A model generated the notes under the pieces. That model was given only the letters and a program-made list of their open reading frames with translations. It was not told where the DNA came from and did no database searches. DNA of 40,608 bases, from the NCBI GenBank assembly GCA_030536555.1, contig JAUNPU010000028.1, positions 1 through 40,608 of the forward strand. The letters are read 5' to 3'. This document shows positions 9,411 to 17,293 of the stretch, piece by piece (position 1 is the first letter of the stretch; every line of letters starts with the position of its first letter). Source of the stretch: Eubacteriales bacterium. Its GTDB lineage: Bacteria; Bacillota; Clostridia; Lachnospirales; Lachnospiraceae. Both the position numbers and the translations under genes were made by a program.

Positions 9411-10718
9411 ATGGTAGCCGAGACTCTTGCGCTGGGAGGATTCCTGGCGGGACTTGCAATCTGCGTTATTACAGGACAGGAGATCCTGTATGCGCTGCTG
9501 TTTGGAATGATCTGTTTTTCTGCGTATGCACTTTACAGAGGCGTGATGCCCGCCAACGTGCTTAGGATGCTGGCTGAGGGAATGGGGAAGGTAGCTATGA
9601 TTATCTTCCTGTTCGTGCTGATCGGCTGTCTGACGGCGCTCTGGCGTGCCAGCGGCACCATTCCGTTCATCCTGTACTATTCAAGTGGTTTGATTCAGCC
9701 CCGGTATTTTGTGCTGTGCGCGTTTCTGCTGTGCTGCATGATGTCTTTTCTGACAGGCACCTCCTTTGGCACGGTGAGTACCATGGGCGTGATCTGTATG
9801 ATGATCTCCAATGCACTGGGGCTCAGTCCGGCGCTGACAGGCGGAGCTGTGTTATCGGGCATTTATTTTGGTGACCGCTGTTCGCCTATGTCATCCAGTG
9901 CGCTGCTGGTCAGTTCCCTGACGAAAACGGACATTTATACCAATGTGCGGAACATGATGCGCACGAGCCTGGTTCCGTTTGTGGTGACCTGTCTGGTCTA
10001 TGTGGCGCTGACAGGCAATGTGGGGCAGGCATCGCCGGAGCTGTCCATGTTAAATATGTTTGAAGAGCAGTTTGCGCTTCACTGGATAACCGTGATTCCG
10101 GCTGTACTGATTCTGGTGCTGGCTCTGCTCCGGGTTAATGTAAAATATGCCATGACAGCCAGTATCCTGTTGGCGGCAGTGATCGCTTTGGTGGTACAGA
10201 AAGTGTCGCTTTCAGAGCTTCCGGCACTTCTGTGGCAGGGCTACCGCGCCGGGGAGGGGACAAAACTGGCAGAAATGCTGAACGGCGGGGGAATCCAGTC
10301 TATGGCAAAGGTGGCTGGAATCGTGCTGATTTCTTCCTCCTACTCAGGAATCTTCGCCCATACCAGGCTGCTTTCCGGTGTGCGCAGGCTGCTCCGCAAT
10401 TCGGTACCGGTATTGAGACCGTTCGGGACCGTGATGCTGACAGCAATTCTGACCTGTGCGGTGAGTTGCAATCAGAGTCTGCCGGTGATCCTGACATCCC
10501 AGATCTGCGATGGTATTTATGAGAAAAAAGAAGACCTGGCGCTGGCTATTGAAAATACGGTGATCGTCATAGCGGCGCTGATTCCCTGGGGCATAGCAGG
10601 CACGGTGCCGATGGCAACGATGGGAGCTCCGCTTACGTGCCTGCTGTTTGCCTGTTACATCTACCTGATTCCGTTATGGAATCTTTTAAAAGATGTCTTT
10701 TTTGTTCCAAATCGGTAA
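9411..10718 (+). CDS. NhaC-family Na+/H+ antiporter-like protein
   Basis: Polytopic membrane protein of 435 residues with about 11-12 hydrophobic segments. The NhaC/ion-transporter signature is visible as LTGGAVLSGIYFGDRCSPMS, together with FLTGTSFGTVSTMGVIC and, later, SCNQSLPVILTSQI. Family members exchange Na+ for H+ or amino-acid/malate-lactate pairs, so the substrate is uncertain. An ATG at 9384 is in frame but lies next to the alpha-operon terminator without a Shine-Dalgarno; ATG 9411 has GGGAGAAA at good spacing and is preferred. It is the first gene of an accessory block interrupting the usual rplQ-ecfA order. Confidence 0.8.
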   Translation: MVAETLALGGFLAGLAICVITGQEILYALLFGMICFSAYALYRGVMPANVLRMLAEGMGKVAMIIFLFVLIGCLTALWRASGTIPFILYYSSGLIQPRYFVLCAFLLCCMMSFLTGTSFGTVSTMGVICMMISNALGLSPALTGGAVLSGIYFGDRCSPMSSSALLVSSLTKTDIYTNVRNMMRTSLVPFVVTCLVYVALTGNVGQASPELSMLNMFEEQFALHWITVIPAVLILVLALLRVNVKYAMTASILLAAVIALVVQKVSLSELPALLWQGYRAGEGTKLAEMLNGGGIQSMAKVAGIVLISSSYSGIFAHTRLLSGVRRLLRNSVPVLRPFGTVMLTAILTCAVSCNQSLPVILTSQICDGIYEKKEDLALAIENTVIVIAALIPWGIAGTVPMATMGAPLTCLLFACYIYLIPLWNLLKDVFFVPNR

Positions 10719-10749
10719 GAATGTGGAAATTCGGTAAGAATATCGTAAG

Positions 10750-10778
10750 TTGACCTTATCATTCCGAAAGCTTATAAT
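10750..10778 (+). promoter_or_regulatory. Sigma-A promoter for the first cell-wall-binding protein
   Basis: TTGACC at 10750-10755 and TATAAT at 10773-10778 with a 17-base spacer. The resulting leader of about 100 bases contains a 9-bp palindrome before the gene at 10882. Confidence 0.85.
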
Positions 10779-10800
10779 AAAATTACAAACAATGATAGGA

Positions 10801-10822
10801 ATTGATTATAAACATAATCAAT
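10801..10822 (+). promoter_or_regulatory. Perfect palindrome in the 5' leader
   Basis: ATTGATTAT (10801-10809) and ATAATCAAT (10814-10822) are perfect inverted copies around AAAC. A shorter related palindrome, ATTGA-A-TCAAT, lies near 10850. The pair sits 23-45 bases downstream of the -10 box. It could be an operator for an unknown repressor or an RNA hairpin; the sequence alone does not decide. Confidence 0.45.
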
Positions 10823-10881
10823 CATGTACGTAACGGATGTCACGGATGATTGAATCAATAATCAAGAAAAGGGGGAGACTT

Positions 10882-12138
10882 ATGAGTAAGAAACATTTGT
10901 GGTTACGAACAGCAGTATTGGCACTGGGAATCAGCAGTATTGCGGTGGTGCCGGTCATGGCAGCGGAGCGGACCGTGTCCAGCGTATCGATCCGGGTGGA
11001 TTCGGAGCTGGAGCCGGGAGACACCCTGCCGGATATCAGTTACACCAATGACAGGTCCAGCACCGATGTGTCGGACGGCGAGATCTGTGTATCCAATTCC
11101 TCGTCGAAGTATTCTATCACCGGTGTGGAGTGGCATTCTTCCACCGATGATGAGGTGGAAGTAGGCGACCAGCCGACCATGGATGTCCGGCTGACACCCA
11201 ATACGGTTGGGGATGACGACTATGAGTTCAAGGGCACCTATCGTTCCAGCAATGTGAACATCAAGTACGGTTCCTTTGTCAGTGCCAAGAAGGATGACGG
11301 GGACCTGGTTGTCAGAGTGCGGATCAGACCGATCGAGGGTACATTTTCCGCTCCGGAAGATGCCTACTGGAAGGACAATTCCAAGGGCACAGCACGCTGG
11401 GATGCGCCGGAGGACGGCGGCACCGGCCGCTATGAGGTGGTGCTTCGCAAGGGTAACAGCCGTGTGCATACGGTGGAGACCACTTCCCGTTCCTACAACT
11501 TCTACCCGTACATGACCACCGCAGGAACCTATACCTTCCGGGTGCGCACCATAGCGAAGACTGACCGGGAAGAGGATTACGGCAAGAAGAGCGAGTGGAC
11601 TGAGTCGGAAGAGATCTATCTGGCGAAAGAGGATGTATCGGACGGTTCCGGTCAGACCGGAAGCAGCAGTGGCAATGGTCCTGCAAGCAATAACCGCGTA
11701 GGCTGGCGGCACACCAACGGCGCCTGGTACTACTACTATCCGGACGGCAGCTGCCAGAAGAATTCCTGGCTGATGGTAGGCGGCAAGTGGTATTTGTTCT
11801 CCAGTGATGGGCAGATGCTGACCGGCTGGCAGAACCGCAACAATCAGACCTACTATCTGAACAACAGCGGCGAGATGCTGACCGGCTGGATCCGCGCAGG
11901 TCAGAACTGGTATTATCTGAATCCCACCAAAGACACCTATGAGGGATGCCTGCTCCGCAGCCGCTGGGAGAATATCGGCGGCAAGACCTACTACTTCAAT
12001 GCCAACGGCGCTATGCTGGAGGGCTGGAACAGGGTAGACGGCAACTGGTATTACTTCTATCCGGGCTATGGCCATAAGGCTGTGAATACCTGGATTGACA
12101 CCTTCTATGTGAACCAGGACGGCGTGTGGGTGAGATAA
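10882..12138 (+). CDS. Secreted protein with cell-wall/choline-binding repeats
   Basis: A 418-residue exported protein. Residues 1-27 form a signal peptide (KK, hydrophobic core LRTAVLALGISSIAVVP, cleavage after VMA). Residues about 30-160 form an unrecognised beta-rich region and about 165-255 resemble a fibronectin-like module (TARWDAPEDGGTGRYEVVLR, then YTFRVRTIAK). A Ser/Gly linker leads to about six repeats of the CW-binding type from residue 275 on, such as GWRHTNGAWYYYYPDG, GWIRAGQNWYYL and GWNRVDGNWYYFYPG. In known proteins these aromatic repeats bind choline on teichoic acids or glucans. No catalytic domain is recognised. The Shine-Dalgarno GGGGGAG favours ATG 10882 over an in-frame ATG at 10837. 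Confidence 0.8.
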   Translation: MSKKHLWLRTAVLALGISSIAVVPVMAAERTVSSVSIRVDSELEPGDTLPDISYTNDRSSTDVSDGEICVSNSSSKYSITGVEWHSSTDDEVEVGDQPTMDVRLTPNTVGDDDYEFKGTYRSSNVNIKYGSFVSAKKDDGDLVVRVRIRPIEGTFSAPEDAYWKDNSKGTARWDAPEDGGTGRYEVVLRKGNSRVHTVETTSRSYNFYPYMTTAGTYTFRVRTIAKTDREEDYGKKSEWTESEEIYLAKEDVSDGSGQTGSSSGNGPASNNRVGWRHTNGAWYYYYPDGSCQKNSWLMVGGKWYLFSSDGQMLTGWQNRNNQTYYLNNSGEMLTGWIRAGQNWYYLNPTKDTYEGCLLRSRWENIGGKTYYFNANGAMLEGWNRVDGNWYYFYPGYGHKAVNTWIDTFYVNQDGVWVR

Positions 12139-12225
12139 CGGAACGCCATGGCAGACTGTGATGCTGCCAAGGCAGCACATGATACGAGGATCAGGATCTA
12201 AAGGATAAAGGATTGTAAGGGGAAG

Positions 12226-12280
12226 AGCGGCAGATGACCGGTGAAGAAATACCGGCGCATCTGCCGCTTTTCACATTTTT
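12226..12280 (+). terminator. Terminator after the first cell-wall-binding protein
   Basis: AGCGGCAGATG plus CCGGT (12226-12242) pairs with ACCGG plus CATCTGCCGCT (12251-12268). TTTT, CACA and a longer T run follow. This is a long, strong stem that separates the two secreted-protein genes. Confidence 0.85.
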
Positions 12281-12347
12281 TTCATAGAAGTCCGTTATAA
12301 TGCTGGTAAATGAACCTGTACACAGACGAAGCGGAAAGGAAATCAGT

Positions 12348-13223
12348 ATGAAAATCAATATGAGAAACAGTAAAAGAGCGGCAGTGGCTGCGCTGGCGGC
12401 CGTGGTGCTTGCAGCGGGGCAGCCGCCTGTGTCGGCGCTTGCCTCCGATCATCAGGTGGAGACCGTGTATCTGGGCAGTCCAAAGCATGCGTGGTGGGAG
12501 ACGGATACGGTGGGGCAGTGGTCATCGGTCAGCAAAGCCCATGAGTATCAGGTGAAGCTCTATATCGGAGACAACGTGGAGCGGGACGAGGAGAACTGGA
12601 AGAACATCGACTTTGAAGATGAGGGGATGCTTGAGGCAGAATGCGTGATTACGAAGCGGACTTCCAGGACCAGCTGTGACTTTACGGAATATATGAATGA
12701 CCTGCACACCTACTTTTTCGTGGTGCGGGCGACGCCGAAGGTCAGCGAGCAGGCTTACGTGGTGAGCGGTGACTGGGCGGCATCTCCGGACGTGGACTTC
12801 CGGGAACAGCAGGTACAGGGCATCACCGGCGGCACATGGCGCAATTATCTGGAAGGCTCCCGGTACGAGACGGAGGACGGAACCTTTCTGACCGGCGGCT
12901 GGCAGCGGATTCAGGGGGCCTGGTATCTGCTGGATGAGAATGGCTATCGCCTGACCGGCTGGCAGGAGGTGGATGGAAACCGATACTATCTGGGAGAGAA
13001 CGGGAAGATGGCTACCGGGTGGTTTGTGTGGAATGAGAACTGGTATTATGCCGGAGCGGACGGCAGCATGAAGACCGGCTGGGTGATGGAGAAGCCGGGA
13101 TACTACTATTATCTCAGGGAAGACGGAACCATGGTCCATGATGCGATGGTGGACGGGTACTGGCTGGGGGAGGACGGGGTGAGACGAAACCCGGATGCTT
13201 CTGCAGTCGGCACAGCCGGGTGA
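12348..13223 (+). CDS. Second secreted protein with cell-wall/choline-binding repeats
   Basis: A 291-residue exported protein. Residues 1 to about 33 form a signal peptide (basic MRNSKRAAVAALAAVVLAAG, likely cleavage after ALA). Residues about 40-165 are an unrecognised domain that shares the plan of its neighbour (a region with WETDTVGQWSSVSKAHEYQV resembling the sugar- or ligand-binding modules found beside such repeats). From residue about 180 come four to five CW-binding repeats: GGWQRIQGAWYLLDENG, GWQEVDGNRYYLGENG, GWFVWNENWYYAGADG, GWVMEKPGYYYYLREDG. The start is set by GGAAAGGA. It is probably a paralog of the protein at 10882 and likely surface-attached. Confidence 0.78.
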   Translation: MKINMRNSKRAAVAALAAVVLAAGQPPVSALASDHQVETVYLGSPKHAWWETDTVGQWSSVSKAHEYQVKLYIGDNVERDEENWKNIDFEDEGMLEAECVITKRTSRTSCDFTEYMNDLHTYFFVVRATPKVSEQAYVVSGDWAASPDVDFREQQVQGITGGTWRNYLEGSRYETEDGTFLTGGWQRIQGAWYLLDENGYRLTGWQEVDGNRYYLGENGKMATGWFVWNENWYYAGADGSMKTGWVMEKPGYYYYLREDGTMVHDAMVDGYWLGEDGVRRNPDASAVGTAG

Positions 13224-13357
13224 TAAATCCAAAATCAACGGGTTGGTTAATACTTACATCCTTGTCAAATACAGGAATATACGTTAAAGTTTACAAAAAG
13301 GCTATGTGATTGGGCTGACAGGGAGAGCTCGAAAAATATCCGAAAGGAGGGTGGTGA
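13224..13357. other. Gap after the secreted proteins
   Basis: No gene or clear terminator is seen in this stretch. It is moderately AT-rich and ends in a strong Shine-Dalgarno AAAGGAGGGTGG at 13343-13354 with no long ORF behind it, only an 18-codon reading frame. Confidence 0.4.
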
Positions 13358-13414
13358 TTGCGGGTGAGGATTTGTCGCATGTGCAGATTCTGGGAAAATG
13401 GATGTTCTAATTGA
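13358..13414 (+). CDS. Possible 18-residue Cys-rich peptide
   Basis: A TTG codon lies 8 bases after AGGAGG and opens MRVRICRMCRFWENGCSN, which ends at TGA 13412-13414. The C-x2-C-x6-C spacing resembles a tiny metal-binding knuckle. A GTG at 13351 opens an alternative 19-codon frame. The stop overlaps the -35 box of the next promoter. It could be a real small peptide, a gene remnant or chance; I do not recognise it. Confidence 0.25.
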   Translation: MRVRICRMCRFWENGCSN

Positions 13415-13439
13415 ATATTATGCCTCCAACTTGTATAAT
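13411..13439 (+). promoter_or_regulatory. Sigma-A promoter before the fic remnant and yaaA
   Basis: TTGAAT at 13411-13416, 17-base spacer, TATAAT at 13434-13439. The transcript would cover the broken fic gene and yaaA. Confidence 0.75.
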
Positions 13440-13487
13440 AGAGGAAGAAAGTGCGCAAGATAATGCGCAAGTTAATGGAGGTGTCTT

Positions 13488-13879
13488 ATGGGCGAATACA
13501 AACCACCCTTTACGATAACCAATGAGATATTATCCTATGTATCCTCTATCTCAGAGAAGATTGGACGTATTGCTGCAACGAACAATCTGGAGACAAAACC
13601 ACATTTGAGAAAAAACAACCGTATGAAATCCATCCGTTTTCTGATGGAAATGGAAGAATGGCAAGGCTGTGGCATACCGCCATTCTTTCAAAATGGAAAC
13701 AGATTTTTGAATACATTCCGATTGAGAGTCAGATTGAAACGTTTCAGGACGAATACTATGATGCCATTGCGAAATGCCATGTAGATGGTACTTCTACGGG
13801 CTTTATCGAGTTCATGCTGGCGCAGATTGATAAGATTCTGGACGAGGTATCGGTACAGTTTGGTGACGATTCCGGATAA
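13488..13879 (+). pseudogene. Decayed Fic-family gene
   Basis: The first frame (from 13488) encodes a Fic-protein N-terminus, PPFTITNEILSYVSSISEKI and ETKPHLRKNNR, then runs into an unrelated tail. At about 13618 the sequence continues in another frame as EIHPFSDGNGRMARLWHTAI, which contains the Fic catalytic motif HPFxDGNGRxxR, and goes on to a stop at 13879. The roughly 150 residues normally found between these blocks are missing, so the gene suffered an internal deletion plus frameshift. Intact Fic enzymes transfer AMP or other groups to protein hydroxyls. The remaining fragment is probably inactive. It has a good promoter and Shine-Dalgarno (ATGGAGGTG). Confidence 0.8.
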
Positions 13880-13920
13880 ACCCAACAGCAGAAATCAGAG
13901 ATATAGGAAAATTTGAACAC

Positions 13921-14670
13921 ATGAAAATCATTATTTCACCAGCCAAGAAAATGCTCCAGAAGGACAGTCTGCCATGGCGGGACCTGCCGCTTTTTCTGGA
14001 GCGGACGGAGGAGCTGAAGCAGTACATACAGGGGCTTTCCTATGAGGAGGCGAAGCGCCTCTGGAAGTGCAATGACCAGATTGCCACCGTGAATTACCGC
14101 CGTTTTGCGGACATGAATCTGACAGACAATCTGACCCCGGCGATTCTGGCTTATGAGGGAATCCAGTATCAGTATATGGCGCCGGAGATATTTGACGCAT
14201 ATGCCGTGGAGTATGTGCAGCAGAATCTGCGGATCCTTTCGGGATTTTATGGGGTGTTGAAGCCTTTTGACGGGGTGGTGCCCTACCGGCTTGAGATGCA
14301 GGCGAAGGCGGCTGTGGGGGACGCTGCGGATCTGTATGAGTTCTGGGGCGATTCCATTTACCGGGAAGTGGTTCAGGAGGATTCTGTGATTCTGAATCTG
14401 GCATCCAGGGAGTATGCAAAGTGTGTGGAGAAGTACCTGACGGATGCTGACGTGATGGTTACCTGTGTCTTCGGGGAACTGAAGGACGGGAAGGTGATTC
14501 AGAAGGGCACCATGGCGAAGATGGCGCGTGGCGAGATGGTACGGTATCTGGCGGAGACCGGGGCGGCGACGCCGGAGCAGGCGAAGGGATTTGACCGTCT
14601 GGGGTACCGGTTTGCCGGGGAATGGTCGGATGAGCGAGAGTATGTATTTATAAAGGAAATCTGTCCTTGA
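13921..14670 (+). CDS. yaaA: YaaA-family peroxide stress protein
   Basis: A 249-residue cytoplasmic protein of the YaaA (DUF328) family. In E. coli, YaaA lowers intracellular free iron and DNA damage during peroxide stress and binds DNA. Family marks are the N-terminal MKIIISPAKKM, LYEGIQY-like AILAYEGIQYQYM, the core LRILSGFYGVLKPFDGVVPY-RLEM (split here) and FWGDSIY, with a terminal GYRFAGEWSDEREYVFIK. The length matches the family. It follows the fic remnant by about 40 bp and is probably on the same transcript. A terminator follows at 14815. Confidence 0.92.
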   Translation: MKIIISPAKKMLQKDSLPWRDLPLFLERTEELKQYIQGLSYEEAKRLWKCNDQIATVNYRRFADMNLTDNLTPAILAYEGIQYQYMAPEIFDAYAVEYVQQNLRILSGFYGVLKPFDGVVPYRLEMQAKAAVGDAADLYEFWGDSIYREVVQEDSVILNLASREYAKCVEKYLTDADVMVTCVFGELKDGKVIQKGTMAKMARGEMVRYLAETGAATPEQAKGFDRLGYRFAGEWSDEREYVFIKEICP

Positions 14671-14814
14671 CGAGAGGACGGAGACAGAGTATACTGGGTC
14701 TATGAAAGATTCAGGAGGAGTGGCGTATGTTAATTGTAAGTGTAATGGAGAATGATGCAAACGGAATATTGCAGTGACAGGTTCGCCTTACATTTGCTTT
14801 ATGGATACCCCAAT
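14671..14814. other. Gap after yaaA
   Basis: This stretch holds a Shine-Dalgarno AGGAGGAG followed by a 16-codon ORF from ATG 14727 (MLIVSVMENDANGILQ). The ORF has no recognisable feature and may be a remnant. Nothing else is evident before the terminator. Confidence 0.3.
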
Positions 14815-14844
14815 AAGCATGGCTGTAGAGGCTGTGCTTTTTTT
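14815..14844 (+). terminator. Terminator downstream of yaaA
   Basis: AAGCATGGC (14815-14823) pairs with GCTGTGCTT (14831-14839), nine pairs with two G-U, followed by T to 14844. Confidence 0.7.
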
Positions 14845-14948
14845 GCGCTTATTTTTGGCGTTATGAGTAAGGCGTGCATGGAAGCATCGTGGAAAGCATG
14901 GTGCAGAGCGGGAGCGGGGAACCGCCTTGAAGATAGAAGGAGAATAAC

Positions 14949-16907
14949 ATGAACGCTGACAGAGTGTTGGAATTTGATACAATAAAAATGAAATGGAAAG
15001 AGCTTGCGGTTACAGAGTGGGGGAAGGGGCAGATTGACGAGGCAGCCTGCATTCTGGATGAACGGGAGCTGCGAAAGCATCTGAAGGATACGGATGATGC
15101 CCGAAGCCTGATTGACAGGTGCGGTGCGCCGCCACTAACCTCTATTGATGAGGCGAAGGAGATTGTGGTGCTGGCGGGAAAGGACTGCTGTCTGACGCCG
15201 TATCAGTTAGAGCGGATTGGAGGTGTGCTGACGGCGGTCCGGAGATTGAAGGATTATCTGAACCGTGGGAAGCAGTTTGAGAATGCCCTGGCATACTATG
15301 AGCTGAATCTGGATGATCTGGAGGAACTGCGTGAGGAGATTGCCATGCAGATTCGAGGCGGGGAGGTGGACGATTATGCGTCGAAGCTGCTTCTGAAGCT
15401 TCGGGGGGATATCGGCAGAACCGAGGAGAAGATGAAGGAGAAGGCGGAGCAGGTGATGCGTGCCAACAAGGAATGTATGGCAGACAGCTTTACAACCCGG
15501 AGAAACGGGCGCGTCTGCATTCCGGTAAAGAAGGATTATAAATGGAAGATTCCCGGAAGTGTGATTGACAGGTCCTCCACCGGCAATACCCTGTTCGTGG
15601 AGGTTGTCAGTGTCGCCAATCTGTATGAGGAGCTGCAGCTTCTGAAAATCGAGGAGGAAAATGAGGTACACCGGATTCTGTATACGCTGACGGCGATGGT
15701 AGCGGACGGTGCGACGGTTATGAATGAAAATATCCGGGTGATGGAAAAGCTGGATTATATGTTCTCCAAGGGAAAATTGAGTCTGGACATGGATGCGGCT
15801 GCGCCGAAGATTAATCTGGACCGTCGGATTCGGATGAAGCAGGCGAGACATCCGCTGATGAGCCGTGAGATGAGTGTGCCGCTGGATTTTGAAATCGGCG
15901 GGGAGGTGAGCGGCATTGTCATTACCGGGCCAAACACCGGCGGCAAGACGGTTGCCATCAAGACGGTGGCGCTGAATTGCCTGATGGCGCAGTGCGGACT
16001 GCATGTGACCTGTCAGGAGGCGGATATCTGCATGAACAGTGCATTTTTGTGTGACATCGGGGACGGGCAGAATATCACGGAAAATCTGTCTACGTTTTCT
16101 GCCCATATCAAAAATGTGCTGGAGATTATGGACGAGGTGAATCAGGACAGTCTGGTGATCATGGATGAGCTTGGCTCGGGGACCGACCCCACAGAGGGCA
16201 TGGGGATTGCCATTGCCATTCTGGAAGAACTGCGGAAAAGTGACTGCCTGTTTCTGGTGACGACCCATTATCCGGAGGTGAAGGAGTATGCGGCGAAAAC
16301 GGAAGGTGTGGTGAATGCCCGGATGGAATTTGACAAGAATACCTTAAAGCCTACCTACCGGATGGTGATCGGGGAGGCAGGAGAGAGCTGCGCGTTCTAT
16401 ATTGCGGAGCGGCTGGGAATGCCGGCGCGGATGCTGCGGACGGCGGCTCGGGCTGCGTATGGAGAAGGCGCGGAGGCGACGGTGAATTGCGAACAGACGG
16501 AATGGGGGAAGAGTGACAGCGGGAAGAGGAACGCCAGTGGGGAGAATCGTGCCAGCGTGCAGGCAGGGCGTAAGCGTGGGAAGCAGATTCGGAAAGAAAA
16601 AAAGCCGTCAGCGGCGATGACAGAACTGTCGGAAAAGTTTCACCTGGGCGACAGCGTCATGGTACTGCCGGATAAGAAGATTGGAATCGTATGCAAGCCG
16701 GTGAACGAAAAGGGTGTCCTTCAGGTGCAGCTTCCGGGGAAGAAAATCTGGATTAATCATAAGCGGGTGAAACTGCAGGTTGCGGCGGACAGGCTGTATC
16801 CGGAGGATTATGACTTTTCCATTGTGTTCGATACGGTGGAGAATCGGAAGATTCGGCATGATATGGAGAGGAAGTATACGGATGAGGTGATTGAGGTTCA
16901 CGAGTAG
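14949..16907 (+). CDS. MutS2-like ATPase lacking the Smr nuclease domain
   Basis: A 652-residue protein of the MutS family. The N-terminal half (about 1-300) is the helical lever/clamp region of MutS2. The ATPase domain has Walker A GPNTGGKT near residue 327, Walker B LVIMDELGSGTDPTEG, and the H-loop TTHYPEVKEYA. After a basic low-complexity linker (about 505-555, rich in Gly/Lys/Arg) comes a KOW/Tudor-like segment LGDSVMVLPDKKIGIV. Canonical MutS2 is about 780-800 residues and ends in a Smr endonuclease domain; here the protein ends soon after the KOW-like part, so the Smr domain is absent. MutS2 acts on recombination intermediates and collided ribosomes; this member may keep ATP-driven binding only. 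Shine-Dalgarno GAAGGAG. Confidence 0.85.
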   Translation: MNADRVLEFDTIKMKWKELAVTEWGKGQIDEAACILDERELRKHLKDTDDARSLIDRCGAPPLTSIDEAKEIVVLAGKDCCLTPYQLERIGGVLTAVRRLKDYLNRGKQFENALAYYELNLDDLEELREEIAMQIRGGEVDDYASKLLLKLRGDIGRTEEKMKEKAEQVMRANKECMADSFTTRRNGRVCIPVKKDYKWKIPGSVIDRSSTGNTLFVEVVSVANLYEELQLLKIEEENEVHRILYTLTAMVADGATVMNENIRVMEKLDYMFSKGKLSLDMDAAAPKINLDRRIRMKQARHPLMSREMSVPLDFEIGGEVSGIVITGPNTGGKTVAIKTVALNCLMAQCGLHVTCQEADICMNSAFLCDIGDGQNITENLSTFSAHIKNVLEIMDEVNQDSLVIMDELGSGTDPTEGMGIAIAILEELRKSDCLFLVTTHYPEVKEYAAKTEGVVNARMEFDKNTLKPTYRMVIGEAGESCAFYIAERLGMPARMLRTAARAAYGEGAEATVNCEQTEWGKSDSGKRNASGENRASVQAGRKRGKQIRKEKKPSAAMTELSEKFHLGDSVMVLPDKKIGIVCKPVNEKGVLQVQLPGKKIWINHKRVKLQVAADRLYPEDYDFSIVFDTVENRKIRHDMERKYTDEVIEVHE

Positions 16908-16948
16908 GCTGTCAAATGCACATTTGGCTGCGCTTTTTAAACTTTGTA

Positions 16949-16977
16949 TTGGAATCGGCTGGTGTATCTGTTATAAT
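16949..16977 (+). promoter_or_regulatory. Promoter of the first type I toxin
   Basis: TTGGAA at 16949-16954, 17-base spacer, TATAAT at 16972-16977. The mRNA would start near 16984 and carry a leader of about 110 bases. The leader contains the hairpin GGTCC (about 17018) / GGACC (about 17032), a common feature of type I toxin messages. Confidence 0.65.
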
Positions 16978-17094
16978 TTTACTAAGGGTATTACCATTTA
17001 CGGTAGGCGGTTGGTCCTTCAGCAGAGGACCTGTGACCCTCTGTTTACATAGAAATCTCTGCAAAGAGAAATCTGCGAAAGGAGGGCTTTGCCA

Positions 17095-17196
17095 ATGTTG
17101 ACATTAGAAGGTCTGATTGCAGTCTTGAGCTTATGTTTGACTGCTTTCGGACTTGGATATGCAATCGGAAGCAATGATAAAAACACACAAAAATAA
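17095..17196 (+). CDS. Small hydrophobic peptide, predicted type I toxin
   Basis: A 33-residue peptide behind a strong AAAGGAGG: MLTLEGLIAVLSLCLTAFGL followed by GYAIGSNDKNTQK. It has one membrane segment (about residues 6-23) and a short polar C-terminus, the plan of TxpA/BsrG- and holin-like type I toxins. Its stop codon lies inside a bidirectional terminator, and a consensus promoter on the opposite strand points back at it. No homolog can be confirmed by eye. An alternative is a small membrane peptide with another role. Confidence 0.65.
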   Translation: MLTLEGLIAVLSLCLTAFGLGYAIGSNDKNTQK

Positions 17197-17227
17197 CCGC
17201 CAACGTCTGCAAACTAAGCGGTTATTT
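17191..17227. terminator. Shared bidirectional terminator of the first toxin module
   Basis: AAATAACCGC (17191-17200) pairs perfectly with GCGGTTATTT (17218-17227) around a 17-base loop. T tracts are present in both directions, so both the toxin mRNA and the opposing RNA can end here and would be complementary over this stretch. Confidence 0.8.
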
Positions 17228-17293
17228 TTGTAACTAATTATATGTGGACCAACCGTCTATCGGTAATATCCTTTTAAAATAGAAGTTCTCTCT
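17191..17293 (-). ncRNA. Predicted antitoxin RNA of the first module
   Basis: On the minus strand TTGACA (17328-17323) and TATTAT (17305-17300) are 17 bases apart. An RNA starting near 17293 would run to the shared terminator, about 100 bases, with its 3' part antisense to the 3' end of the toxin mRNA. Its 5' part (about 17271-17245) repeats the sequence of the toxin leader in the same sense. It is predicted only from promoter and terminator. Confidence 0.6.

Noticed and set aside
10903..12180. A 425-codon minus-strand frame opposite the first cell-wall-binding protein
   Set aside because: The translation is compositionally biased and repetitive, reflecting the antisense of the repeats. The plus-strand gene has a promoter, signal peptide and ribosome site.
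15207..16268. A 353-codon minus-strand frame opposite the MutS2-like gene
   Set aside because: No recognisable domain or ribosome site, and the opposite strand encodes a clear ATPase.
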